A stretch of DNA of 64,000 bases from Romboutsia_E sp900604535 (GTDB lineage: Bacteria; Bacillota; Clostridia; Peptostreptococcales; Peptostreptococcaceae): positions 15,507 through 79,506 of the forward strand of contig NZ_UWOT01000015.1 of the NCBI RefSeq assembly GCF_900604535.1, in the 5' to 3' direction. The position numbers and the translations under genes were made by a program. Below are positions 35,639-43,909 of this stretch, one piece after another (within the stretch, counting starts at the first letter, position 1; each line of letters begins with the position of its first letter). The notes beneath the pieces were generated by a model that saw nothing but the letters and a program-made list of their open reading frames with translations, was not told the origin of the DNA and made no database searches.

Positions 35639-36001
35639 TTAATCTTTTAAATATTCTATTAATTCTTCTAATTCATTATCATCTTTATTTAATTTATCAA
35701 AGTCTTCTAAATCACTTTTTATATCTTTTTTTACTTCCTTTTTAACATTTAATCCACTGATAATATATCCCATAGAAAATGTTGCTATTGAATAAAATGC
35801 ATATGGTAATGATGAATTAATGTAATATGTTATTACCATTAATATACTTTTACTTACCACAATCCTATTTGATGCTACAAGTGATAATATATATACATGT
35901 GAATTATATATAGTTAATAATGTATATACTAATATAATTATTGAAATAACATATAATACTTTACTTATTAAATTTATATCTTTAAAATGTTTTACTTCCA
36001 T
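35639..36001 (-). CDS. Small membrane protein of the ABC cassette
   Basis: A 120-residue protein, not recognised. It has two predicted membrane helices (VLYVISIIILVYTLLTIY near residue 16 and AFYSIATFSMGYIISGL near residue 67) and a charged C-terminal tail ending LEELIEYLKD. It lies 37 bases after the ABC ATPase gene on the same strand, so it is probably part of the ABC transporter operon. Confidence 0.6.
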   Translation of the reverse strand: MEVKHFKDINLISKVLYVISIIILVYTLLTIYNSHVYILSLVASNRIVVSKSILMVITYYINSSLPYAFYSIATFSMGYIISGLNVKKEVKKDIKSDLEDFDKLNKDDNELEELIEYLKD

Positions 36002-36038
36002 ACTTAAGCCACCTCTTATAAAAGCTTATTAATTTTTA

Positions 36039-36671
36039 TTAATTAATCTGTATTAGTTTTTTATTTTTTAACACAAGTACAACATCCGCTTTTTTAGCTA
36101 ATTCCTTACTATGAGTAACCACTATTACGCATTTTTCATGTTTATGTGCACTTACTTTTAATATTTCTATAATTTCATCAGCTGTATCACTATCTAAATT
36201 TCCTGTTGGCTCATCTGCTAATATTACTGGTGAATCTGTAACAAGTGTTCTTGCAATGGCAACACGCTGTTGCTGCCCCCCTGATAATTGTAATACGTTT
36301 CTATTAACTTCATCATCAGTTAATCCTAAATTGTTTAAAATTTTCTTATCTGCCTTAGGATTAACTATCTTTAAATTTTCTAAAGGTGTCATATAATCAA
36401 TTAAATTATAATTTTGAAAAATTAATGAAATATTGCTTTTTCTATGATTCTCATACCCTTTTACTTTTATATTTTGATTATTATATAATATTTCACCATT
36501 TCTAGGTTCATCTAATCCAGCCAGTAATGATAATAATGTTGTTTTTCCTGAACCAGAAACCCCTAAAATAGCATAAAATTTTCCTTCTTCAAATTCCATG
36601 CTTATATCATTTAAAACTCTTTTTCCATTTTTATATGAATAATTAACTTTATTTAATGCTAAAATTGACAT
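36039..36671 (-). CDS. ABC transporter ATP-binding protein (LolD/MacB type)
   Basis: ATPase of 210 residues with Walker A ILGVSGSGKTTLLSLL (about 36-51), Q-loop LIFQNYNLIDYM, signature VLQLSGGQQQRVAIAR and Walker B SPVILADEPTGNLDS, plus the H-loop VVTHSKELA. Pairs with the FtsX-like permease encoded 11 bases upstream. Together they resemble clostridial antimicrobial-peptide exporters or cell-envelope stress transporters controlled by a neighbouring two-component system. Confidence 0.95.
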   Translation of the reverse strand: MSILALNKVNYSYKNGKRVLNDISMEFEEGKFYAILGVSGSGKTTLLSLLAGLDEPRNGEILYNNQNIKVKGYENHRKSNISLIFQNYNLIDYMTPLENLKIVNPKADKKILNNLGLTDDEVNRNVLQLSGGQQQRVAIARTLVTDSPVILADEPTGNLDSDTADEIIEILKVSAHKHEKCVIVVTHSKELAKKADVVLVLKNKKLIQIN

Positions 36672-36682
36672 TTATCTTCCTC

Positions 36683-38041
36683 CTAGCTCATTTTGGATAA
36701 TATTTCTTTTGGTTTTAATCTAATTATTGATGCTGATGATGCCATTACTGAAAGTATAATAATAACTGTTCCTATAACATACACATAAATTAATTCTTCA
36801 AACTCTACTTTTACATCTATTTCATCTACTGTACGAGTTGCTAAAGAACTATTAGCATCATTTCCTAATGAAAGTCCTCCAAATCCATTTTTAACGTCTT
36901 GAACCGCTTGCTTACTTGCTTGTGCAACTATTGTATTTCCTATATTTTGTGAAATTACCTTGCTTGATAAATATGATCCTCCAAAAGCTAGTATACTTAT
37001 AAGTAATAATTCAATTATATATTGAGAAATAATATTAAACTTTGAAACTCCTATTGAAAGTAATATACCGGTTTCATGAACTCTTCCTTGAATCCAAAAT
37101 GCTAACACTAATGAAAGTATTATTATTCCAGCTATTATTGCTCCAATTAAAACCATATTTATAATCTTATCTAAAGAATCAAAAGACTTAGATAAAGCTA
37201 AAAATGTATCTTCACTTTTTACTATTGTATACTTATTCCAATCAGCAGAAATATCTTTAAATTTTGATGTTACTTTATCTACATCAGTATCTGTATTGAA
37301 AGTAGCATTTGTATATTTTACATTTCCATCTGAATATCCATATAAAGTTTTAATAGTATCTACATCAGTAATTAAAAGATTTTCTGACATTTCTAATTTA
37401 TGTCCAACTCTTTCAGTATTTTCACTTTCAAAAATACCTACGATTTCAAGGTCATAATCATCTTTAGATAAAGTTGATGCATTAAAATCTACAGCACTCT
37501 TTGTTGCTTTTATAGTATCTCCAACTTTTAAATTATTTGCTTCTGCTAGAGCCTTATGAATTAATACCTTGTTTTTATCAGTAGCAACAATATGTCTACC
37601 ATCAATAAGCTTTAATGATTTACTTATAAACTTAATATCATATTCTGAATTTTTATGTGCTTCTACAGAAAAAAGTTTTTCATATTTATAATCATCATTA
37701 TATTGAACTACATTTTTTTCAGGTTTTATATAATTTACATTTTCTAAATCTAAACCAACTCCTTGAATTGCTGCATCATAATTCTTAACACCTTCTACCT
37801 TTGAGCCCTTATCAATTAAACTTTCTGGAATTGTTCCTTCAAAATTACTCTCAAGATTAGCTTGTAATTCAAAAGTATTTGCCATATCCTTGTTTGAATC
37901 TTGTCTTGCTATATTTGCTGCCTTTTTAATTGAAATCCCACTTAAAACTGCCGTTGCTATTCCAAATAATATAAATAGCATAATAATACTTTTTATTTTT
38001 TTTCTTGTTATATATAATATTGATCTCTTAAATACATTCAT
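36683..38041 (-). CDS. FtsX-like ABC transporter permease
   Basis: A 452-residue permease with one N-terminal membrane helix (SIIMLFILFGIATAVLSGIS), a large extracytoplasmic domain (about residues 40-285) and three C-terminal helices starting near residues 291, 336 and 417, the standard MacB/FtsX layout. RBS AGGAGG precedes the ATG at 38041. Expressed with the ATPase; the upstream two-component genes are separated from it by a terminator, so it may have its own promoter controlled by the response regulator. Confidence 0.92.
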   Translation of the reverse strand: MNVFKRSILYITRKKIKSIIMLFILFGIATAVLSGISIKKAANIARQDSNKDMANTFELQANLESNFEGTIPESLIDKGSKVEGVKNYDAAIQGVGLDLENVNYIKPEKNVVQYNDDYKYEKLFSVEAHKNSEYDIKFISKSLKLIDGRHIVATDKNKVLIHKALAEANNLKVGDTIKATKSAVDFNASTLSKDDYDLEIVGIFESENTERVGHKLEMSENLLITDVDTIKTLYGYSDGNVKYTNATFNTDTDVDKVTSKFKDISADWNKYTIVKSEDTFLALSKSFDSLDKIINMVLIGAIIAGIIILSLVLAFWIQGRVHETGILLSIGVSKFNIISQYIIELLLISILAFGGSYLSSKVISQNIGNTIVAQASKQAVQDVKNGFGGLSLGNDANSSLATRTVDEIDVKVEFEELIYVYVIGTVIIILSVMASSASIIRLKPKEILSKMS

Positions 38042-38163
38042 ATTTATGTCCTCCTTGTTTATTAACTTGAGTACATTCTATTAGCCTAATATGAAATATT
38101 TATGAAATTAAAAAATTAAATTTATAAAATTCATTAATAATCTTATTAATTATATTATTTTTT

Positions 38164-38197
38164 ATAAAAAATAAGGATATTAACAGTCTAATATCCC
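38164..38197 (-). terminator. Terminator after histidine kinase gene
   Basis: GGATATT-AGACTGTT-AATATCC followed by TTATTTTTT on the minus strand; it overlaps the last codons of the kinase gene. Confidence 0.85.
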
Positions 38198-39678
38198 TGT
38201 GATTCTCTAACTATTTCATTGTTAAAATTAACTTCAAAACTCATTCCCGTTAATATTGATTTAAAAGAATAATCTAAATTATACATTTTTAAAATTTGTT
38301 GAACTATGTATAATCCTAACCCATTTCCCCCACTACTCTTATTTCTATCAAAATCAACTCTATAAAATGCCTCAAAAATATGTGCTAAATGTTCATCTGC
38401 AATTGGCTTACAATCATTTTCCATAATAAGCTTTTTATCTTTTATATATATTCTTATTTCCTTTCCTTCATCAGTATAATTTACTGCATTAGAAATAATA
38501 TTAGAAATTACTTTAGTAAATAATTTTTCATCTACTTTAATATTAAAAGACTCTTTTAAATTAACTTTAATATTAATTTTCTTTGACTTAGCTATTAATT
38601 TATATGGTTCTATGTTCTTTTGAACTAAACTACCTAAATCTAATACACTTTCATCTTTTTTATTTATTATATTAAGTTTTGAAGTATCTAAAATTTCCTG
38701 AACCATTTTACTTAATTCACTAACTATATCCTTACATTTTTCTAAATATATATAATGATTTTTATATTTTCCTATATCATATAACATATTTTCAATCATT
38801 ATATTCATACTCATTAGTGGTGTCTTAAGTTCATGTGATGCGCTTCTTAAAAAATCCACCTTTATTTTTTCAGATTCACTTACATTTTTTATTTCCTCTT
38901 CCAATGATACAATTGTATTTAATAAATTATCATATAAACTATTTACATTAGCTGCTAATATTCCTATTTCATCTTCAGTTTCTACCTTACAAAAGGCTTC
39001 TTTATTTAAATTCTCCATTTTTTTTGTAACATCACAAATTTCTTTTATTGGAGTTGTAATTTTTCTTGCATATATATATGATGCAATAAGTGCTATAAGC
39101 AAGCTTATAAAAATAGAATATGGAAGTATTTTTAATATAACATCTCTTGTTTCTGTAAATGATTCTAAATCCATTACTATTTTAGCACTTCCATTTACAT
39201 CATTGCCTTTTTTAAAGTCCCTACTTTTTATTATTGATAAATTATTTATATTAATATATTGACCGAATCCATCATCACCTATAACTTCTCTATTTTCATC
39301 ATTAAAATTTTCTATAATATTTTCACCACTTAAATTAGGAATTATTAAATAGTTTTCTGTAACTTCCTCTTCATTAACATATATATCTACTTTATCCAAA
39401 CCTTGAAATACCTTTTTTTCATCTCCTATAGTAAGTAAAACTTGAATATTATATTTTTCAGCAAAATTCTTTGCTATCTTAAATGATTCCTCATTATCAG
39501 ATTTACTTACTTGTTCAATTAAAGCTTCAATAATTTTATCAGCTTCCTTTTGTTTATTATTCACATATACCTTGGGTAATGCTAAATAAATTAAAACATT
39601 TGAAATTAAAATTATTAAACTTATTATCCCCATGGTAAATATATATGTTTTTGAAAATAACTTTAACTTATTCATCAT
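38188..39678 (-). CDS. Membrane sensor histidine kinase
   Basis: A 496-residue kinase. First membrane helix at about residues 11-33, an extracytoplasmic sensor domain to about 185, a second helix (LPYSIFISLLIALIASYIYA), a HAMP domain, the HisKA H-box FLRSASHELKTPLMSMNIMI, and the ATPase domain with ISNIISNAVNYTDEG (N box) and GGNGLGLYIVQQIL (G box). It overlaps the response regulator by four bases. The large sensor loop differs from the loop-less BceS type, so the signal is probably sensed directly. Confidence 0.95.
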   Translation of the reverse strand: MMNKLKLFSKTYIFTMGIISLIILISNVLIYLALPKVYVNNKQKEADKIIEALIEQVSKSDNEESFKIAKNFAEKYNIQVLLTIGDEKKVFQGLDKVDIYVNEEEVTENYLIIPNLSGENIIENFNDENREVIGDDGFGQYININNLSIIKSRDFKKGNDVNGSAKIVMDLESFTETRDVILKILPYSIFISLLIALIASYIYARKITTPIKEICDVTKKMENLNKEAFCKVETEDEIGILAANVNSLYDNLLNTIVSLEEEIKNVSESEKIKVDFLRSASHELKTPLMSMNIMIENMLYDIGKYKNHYIYLEKCKDIVSELSKMVQEILDTSKLNIINKKDESVLDLGSLVQKNIEPYKLIAKSKKINIKVNLKESFNIKVDEKLFTKVISNIISNAVNYTDEGKEIRIYIKDKKLIMENDCKPIADEHLAHIFEAFYRVDFDRNKSSGGNGLGLYIVQQILKMYNLDYSFKSILTGMSFEVNFNNEIVRESQGY

Positions 39679-40340
39679 TGCTCCTCAAATTTATATCCAA
39701 TTCCCTTAACTGTTACTATACAATCTAATAACAACTTTTTTCTTATATTTTTAATATATACATCAATAACCCTATCATTTGGTGATTCTTCAATACTCCA
39801 TAAATTATCTAAGATTTGTGCTCTTGTTAAAACCTTTCCCTCATACTTTAATAATAACTCTATTAATTTTATTTCCTTAGGTTTTAAATCTATATTTTCG
39901 CCATTCTTTCTTGCTGAGTATCCTTCAAAATCAATTTCTATGTCTCCATAGAACCACTTTTTATTTTCGCTAACTTTTACTCCCCTTCTAAGAAGTGCTT
40001 CTATTCTTTTATGTAAAACTATTATTGAAAATGGCTTTGTAATATAATCATCTGCCTTTTCATCAAAACTCATAATTTGGGTATAATCATCACTCATTGC
40101 TGTTAACATAATTACTGGAACATTGCTTTCTTGTCTAATTTTATTTAAAACAACAAATCCGTTAGCTTTGGGAAGCATTATATCTAAAATTACTAAATCA
40201 ATTTTACTATTCTTAAATAATTCTATTGCTTGCATTCCATCTTCTGCACTTATAACGTTATATCCAACTTCTGATAGATATTCACTTACGCCTTCCCTTA
40301 TTTCTTTTTCATCTTCAACAATTAATATATTAATTTTCAT
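39675..40340 (-). CDS. OmpR-family response regulator
   Basis: A 221-residue regulator. The receiver domain has acidic residues E9/D10, the phosphoacceptor D53 (LVILDIMLPKANG), the conserved Thr in VIMLTAMSD and Lys in DDYITKPFS. The C-terminal winged helix includes LKPKEIKLIELLLKYEG and NDRVIDVYIKNIRKKL. It forms an operon with the kinase and likely controls the adjacent ABC exporter genes. Confidence 0.96.
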   Translation of the reverse strand: MKINILIVEDEKEIREGVSEYLSEVGYNVISAEDGMQAIELFKNSKIDLVILDIMLPKANGFVVLNKIRQESNVPVIMLTAMSDDYTQIMSFDEKADDYITKPFSIIVLHKRIEALLRRGVKVSENKKWFYGDIEIDFEGYSARKNGENIDLKPKEIKLIELLLKYEGKVLTRAQILDNLWSIEESPNDRVIDVYIKNIRKKLLLDCIVTVKGIGYKFEEQ

Positions 40341-40661
40341 TTATATTTTCCTCCATTTTATATAATATATATCAAAATGAATTTATTTTATAAATACATA
40401 ATAACATAAAGATTCAATTATATTATAAATATAAAAGTGCTAATTTCATAAATTAACACTTTTAACATTAAATTACTAATATTATTTATATACCAATTCC
40501 ACATATAATTTATCACTAAAGTTCTATCTATAAAGGCTTACTTAAATGACAGTATTATCAACCCTCTCCTTCTCAACTCCCTTTATTCATTAACCTAATT
40601 TCAGTAAAACCTCACTTATTTATGATACTGTTCTCCATTACACCTTCAAGGGAAGTCGTTT
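40341..40661. other. Intergenic region upstream of the response regulator
   Basis: 321 bases without a gene. It contains a hairpin AAAAGTGCTAATTT / AATTAACACTTTT at 40433-40463 (possible bidirectional terminator) and, near 40.61-40.64 kb, a degenerate copy of the terminator region at 35.3 kb. Confidence 0.6.
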
Positions 40662-41340
40662 TTATTTAACTCTTATTTTATTATGCAAACAACTATTAAA
40701 TATCTTTGCTGTAGGATTGTATTTACTTACTAATGATTCAACTATTATCTTATCACCCTCTGTAACATTTGGACCTAATGTTATTTCCATTTGTTTAAAT
40801 TTCCCTTCATCTATATTTAAAAAATAACAATTTATATCTAAACCTTCATTACTTTTTAATTTTCTCCAAAAACTATTGTAATTATTTGACTGCATTTCTT
40901 CTAATGTTACAGGTAATATTTTAATCATATATCTCCACTCTTTTTGGAATGACCAATTAGTTCTCTTATATCTACCTAATTCACCAAATTTAATACTTAT
41001 GTCATCTCCACTACTTGATAGTAATTTAGGAAATAGTAAAGTTAGATCATCTGTATATTCAAATTTATTCAGTATATTTGTCCAATCTGGAGATATAATG
41101 CCATCTTGCCTAAATATTTCATTGAACTTAAAATAACTATAAAAATAACCTTCACTTCCAATATTATTTACTTTGTATTTTTTAAACATATCTGAAGGTA
41201 GCTTTATCCTAACCCCTGACATATTTTTTGTATACATATTCCAAAATGGAATACTCTCTTGTTCATCTTCTGTCCAACAACTTATAAAGCAATATTTTCC
41301 TACATCTCCTAAATCACTACTTTTAACCTCTTCTCTTTTT
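40662..41340 (-). pseudogene. 5'-truncated DUF2971 gene
   Basis: C-terminal part of a DUF2971 protein. The reading frame holds CFISCWTEDEQESIPFWNMY, WSFQKEWRYMIKIL and ITLGPNVTEGDKIIVESLV, typical of the family. An ATG at 41237 gives a 191-residue ORF, but homology continues upstream of it without a start (SDLGDVGKYCFISCW) and stops about where the serine recombinase gene ends (near 41345). The missing N-terminal part, which usually carries the FNDPFD motif, was not found elsewhere in the window. DUF2971 proteins occur in defence-rich regions; function unknown. Confidence 0.8.
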
Positions 41341-41349
41341 ATATCTACA

Positions 41350-42996
41350 TTATATTACAAATTTCAAGCAAGTATAATTAAGCATAGAAACATTAAAAAA
41401 GGAAGGGTCTTCATCTTCTTCAGATGACCCTTCCTTCATTAAGTATCTTATTACATCTTCGTTTATCTGTAACTCTATAGTGTCTATTGCTCTTGACTTA
41501 TCTATCGTAATCTTTGACACAAGTAAACTCAACAACTGCTTTCTTTGCTGTCTTGTACTACTCTCCTTAAAAACTTGTCCAAACTTCTTCATTACTTTAC
41601 TTACTAACTCAAAAGGTACTGGTTCTCCTTCTGCTAACATTACATCCTGCTTTATTTCATCTAATCTAAACTTCAATGTGTCTATCTCTTCATTTAGTTT
41701 CTTGACTCTCTCTGCTAATTCATTTTTAGTTAGTATTCCATCTTCAAATAGCTCTATGCTGGAGTTTTTCTTACCATTTAACTTATCAATTTCTTTATTT
41801 ACTAAGTTCATTTCATCTAGTTTTGGCTTTAACTTATTAGACTTGTTCTTGTTGATGTTATTTATTACCTTCTTTAGTAGTAGCTCATTGTTTACTGTTT
41901 CTATCAGCTTATTAATTACAACTTCATCTGCTATCTCAGCTTTTACAGAATTTGAATTACACACTGCTGTTCCTTTATTCTTCCAATTACCACATGCATA
42001 GTACTCATTTACTGCTTTTGTTCCATCCTTTCTTTTTCTAGTTGACCTACTTACTGTCATTGATGCTCCACAAACAGGACACTTTAATAGACCACTTAGA
42101 ATTAGCTCACTATCATAGACCCTATTGTGAGTTTTGCTTCTATCTTTTAGTATTATCTGTACCTTTTCCCATGTTTCAGTATCTATTATTGCTTCATGTT
42201 CTCCATCTACAAGTATTGGATCAGGATTTATGTTTCTTCTTCTCTTTTCATTCCAATCTTGTCTTAAGTTGTATCTTATCTTTCCAATGTAGACTGGATT
42301 TTTTAGTATCTCTTTTATTGTAGCTGTAGCAAATGCATTGCCTTTCTTACTTCTATGACCTTCTTGATTCACTCTATTTACAGTAGCTTTGTATCCATGT
42401 CCTTCACTGTATAACTCAAAGATTCTTCTTACTGTCATTGCTTCTTTTTCATTTATTACTAGCTTAGTATCTTTTCTCTTCTTTCCTTCACTTGGTATCT
42501 CTACTATATCATATCCCAGTACTTTGCCCCCATTCCACTTTCCTTCTCTAGCTCTTGCTATCATCCCCATTTTTACGTTTTCAGCTATAGTACCACGCTC
42601 AAATTCAGAAATCGCTCCCATGATGTTAAGTTGTAACTTTCCTGCTGGAGTTTCAGTTTCAAAACTCTCTGTTAAAGAACGAAATGCTATACTATTTTTA
42701 TCTAATGTATCTACTATGTTAAGTATATCTATTAACCTTCTACTAATTCTATTTAACTTCCACACAACTACTAAGTCAAATTTTTTATCATTAGAATCTT
42801 TTAGTAAATCTTTTAATCCAGGTCTTCCTGAAATATTCTTACCACTTATCCCTCTATCCTCATAGACTTTAAAAACTTCATGACCTTCTTTCTCACAATA
42901 TTCTATGCACCTTCTCCTTTGCTCATCCACACTGTAGCCTTCTTGAGCCTGTTCTATAGTTGATACTCTGCAATATATTGCTATTCTTTTACTCAT
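41350..42996 (-). CDS. Large serine recombinase (integrase)
   Basis: A 548-residue site-specific recombinase. Resolvase catalytic domain at the N-terminus (IAIYCRVSTIEQAQEGYSVD with the nucleophilic Ser; GISGKNISGRPGLKDLL), recombinase domain (about 165-280), zinc ribbon (CPVCGASMTVS ... YYACGNWKNKGTAVCNS) and a coiled coil (about 370-450). I chose the ATG at 42996 (MSKRIAIYCRVST) because GGAGG precedes it by eight bases; the TTG 15 bases upstream is part of that site. The 3' end abuts a truncated DUF2971 gene, as expected for an integrase next to its attachment site. A terminator hairpin is embedded in the last codons. Confidence 0.95.
   Translation of the reverse strand: MSKRIAIYCRVSTIEQAQEGYSVDEQRRRCIEYCEKEGHEVFKVYEDRGISGKNISGRPGLKDLLKDSNDKKFDLVVVWKLNRISRRLIDILNIVDTLDKNSIAFRSLTESFETETPAGKLQLNIMGAISEFERGTIAENVKMGMIARAREGKWNGGKVLGYDIVEIPSEGKKRKDTKLVINEKEAMTVRRIFELYSEGHGYKATVNRVNQEGHRSKKGNAFATATIKEILKNPVYIGKIRYNLRQDWNEKRRRNINPDPILVDGEHEAIIDTETWEKVQIILKDRSKTHNRVYDSELILSGLLKCPVCGASMTVSRSTRKRKDGTKAVNEYYACGNWKNKGTAVCNSNSVKAEIADEVVINKLIETVNNELLLKKVINNINKNKSNKLKPKLDEMNLVNKEIDKLNGKKNSSIELFEDGILTKNELAERVKKLNEEIDTLKFRLDEIKQDVMLAEGEPVPFELVSKVMKKFGQVFKESSTRQQRKQLLSLLVSKITIDKSRAIDTIELQINEDVIRYLMKEGSSEEDEDPSFFNVSMLNYTCLKFVI
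41395..41436 (-). terminator. Terminator inside the 3' end of the recombinase gene
   Basis: Perfect 11-base arms AAGGAAGGGTC / GACCCTTCCTT followed by T's on the minus strand. It lies inside the recombinase coding sequence, about 45 bases before the stop. Confidence 0.8.
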
Positions 42997-43167
42997 TTTT
43001 ATTACCTCCAAGACGTCTCTTCTGATTACTTTAATATTAGTTTTCCTTTAAACTATACAATTTGCTTTGTTAATTCAAATAACTTGCTATTATTTTCTTT
43101 TACACTAACCTTAGTAGGTTTTATTTTTATCTACTAAGGTTAATTAAATTATTATCTTGAAACTCTG

Positions 43168-43284
43168 TTACTCATGTTCATTATCTCCTTTGTTTTTACT
43201 TTGAATTATAGATTTTTGAATTATATCACTTAGTATTTCTACTATTTCTTGTGCCTTAATTTGTTCTAAACTAATACCCTCCAT
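43168..43284 (-). CDS. Small ORF (38 aa)
   Basis: MEGISLEQIKAQEIVEILSD continuing to NEHE. The start is preceded by TTGGAGGAAAA, a strong Shine-Dalgarno. Charged helical peptide, not recognised. It lies between the recombinase and other short element genes. Confidence 0.5.
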   Translation of the reverse strand: MEGISLEQIKAQEIVEILSDIIQKSIIQSKNKGDNEHE

Positions 43285-43370
43285 TTTTCCTCCAACATCT
43301 AATTTATAATATATGTTTTTGATTATGTTTATTTAACTAAATTTAGACTACTTACTACTTCTTGTATACT

Positions 43371-43556
43371 TTATATAAATTCTTCTTCATTACATGCTTC
43401 TATGTCTTTAGCTATTAAGTCTAATAATCTTGATGTATATGAATTTGATCTTAAGTAGTTAAAATGTCCTATTTCATCATTTGCTAACGCTTCAAGCATT
43501 TCATTTTCAATTAATTCATATTCCTCGTTAAAAAATTCTAATTCATTGTAGTTCAT
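43371..43556 (-). CDS. Small acidic protein (61 aa)
   Basis: Not recognised. It is strongly acidic (MNYNELEFFNEEYELIENEM, ending CNEEEFI), with RBS AGGAGGAG before the ATG. Net charge is very negative, which is often seen in phage- or element-encoded modulators that mimic DNA, but there is no direct evidence for that here. Confidence 0.6.
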   Translation of the reverse strand: MNYNELEFFNEEYELIENEMLEALANDEIGHFNYLRSNSYTSRLLDLIAKDIEACNEEEFI

Positions 43557-43585
43557 TTTTTATCTCCTCCTAATTATTATTAAAT

Positions 43586-43829
43586 TTATTGTATTTTGGA
43601 ATTAAGTCTAACAAGACTTAATCTGAAAATTGTTACTACTAGGTTATTAGTTGTTGTTTTTTCTATATCTTCATCTTTAGATAGTTTTATTACTATATAC
43701 TTAGCACTGACTCCTACACTATTTTTTCTAGATTTATTTAATCTATCTTTTTCACAGTCTAAAAATCCATCTTTTTTTCAGATCTTTTAAAACTACCATT
43801 CTGTTTTCATATCTACCTTCTTTTATCAT
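43586..43829 (-). pseudogene. Small gene with a homopolymer frameshift
   Basis: An ATG at 43829 gives MIKEGRYENRMVVLKDLKK, then the frame is lost at a run of seven A's. With six A's it continues as DGFLDCEKDRLNKSRKNSVG, SAKYIVIKLSKDEDIEKTTT and ends at 43586, about 80 residues. Unknown family. The frameshift could be a sequencing error. Confidence 0.5.
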
Positions 43830-43909
43830 TATTTCAAAAGAAAATTACTCCAAATTATGATTAAGATGTATTAGGAATACTAAAATATCCCTAATACATT
43901 CAATATCTA

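Noticed and set aside
34352..41340. Complete Pycsar or CBASS operon
   Set aside because: No TIR, phospholipase or dedicated membrane effector next to the cyclase-like gene; the nearby membrane proteins belong to an ABC exporter cassette.
42389..42865. Plus-strand ORFs over the recombinase gene
   Set aside because: Antisense shadows of a confidently identified serine recombinase.
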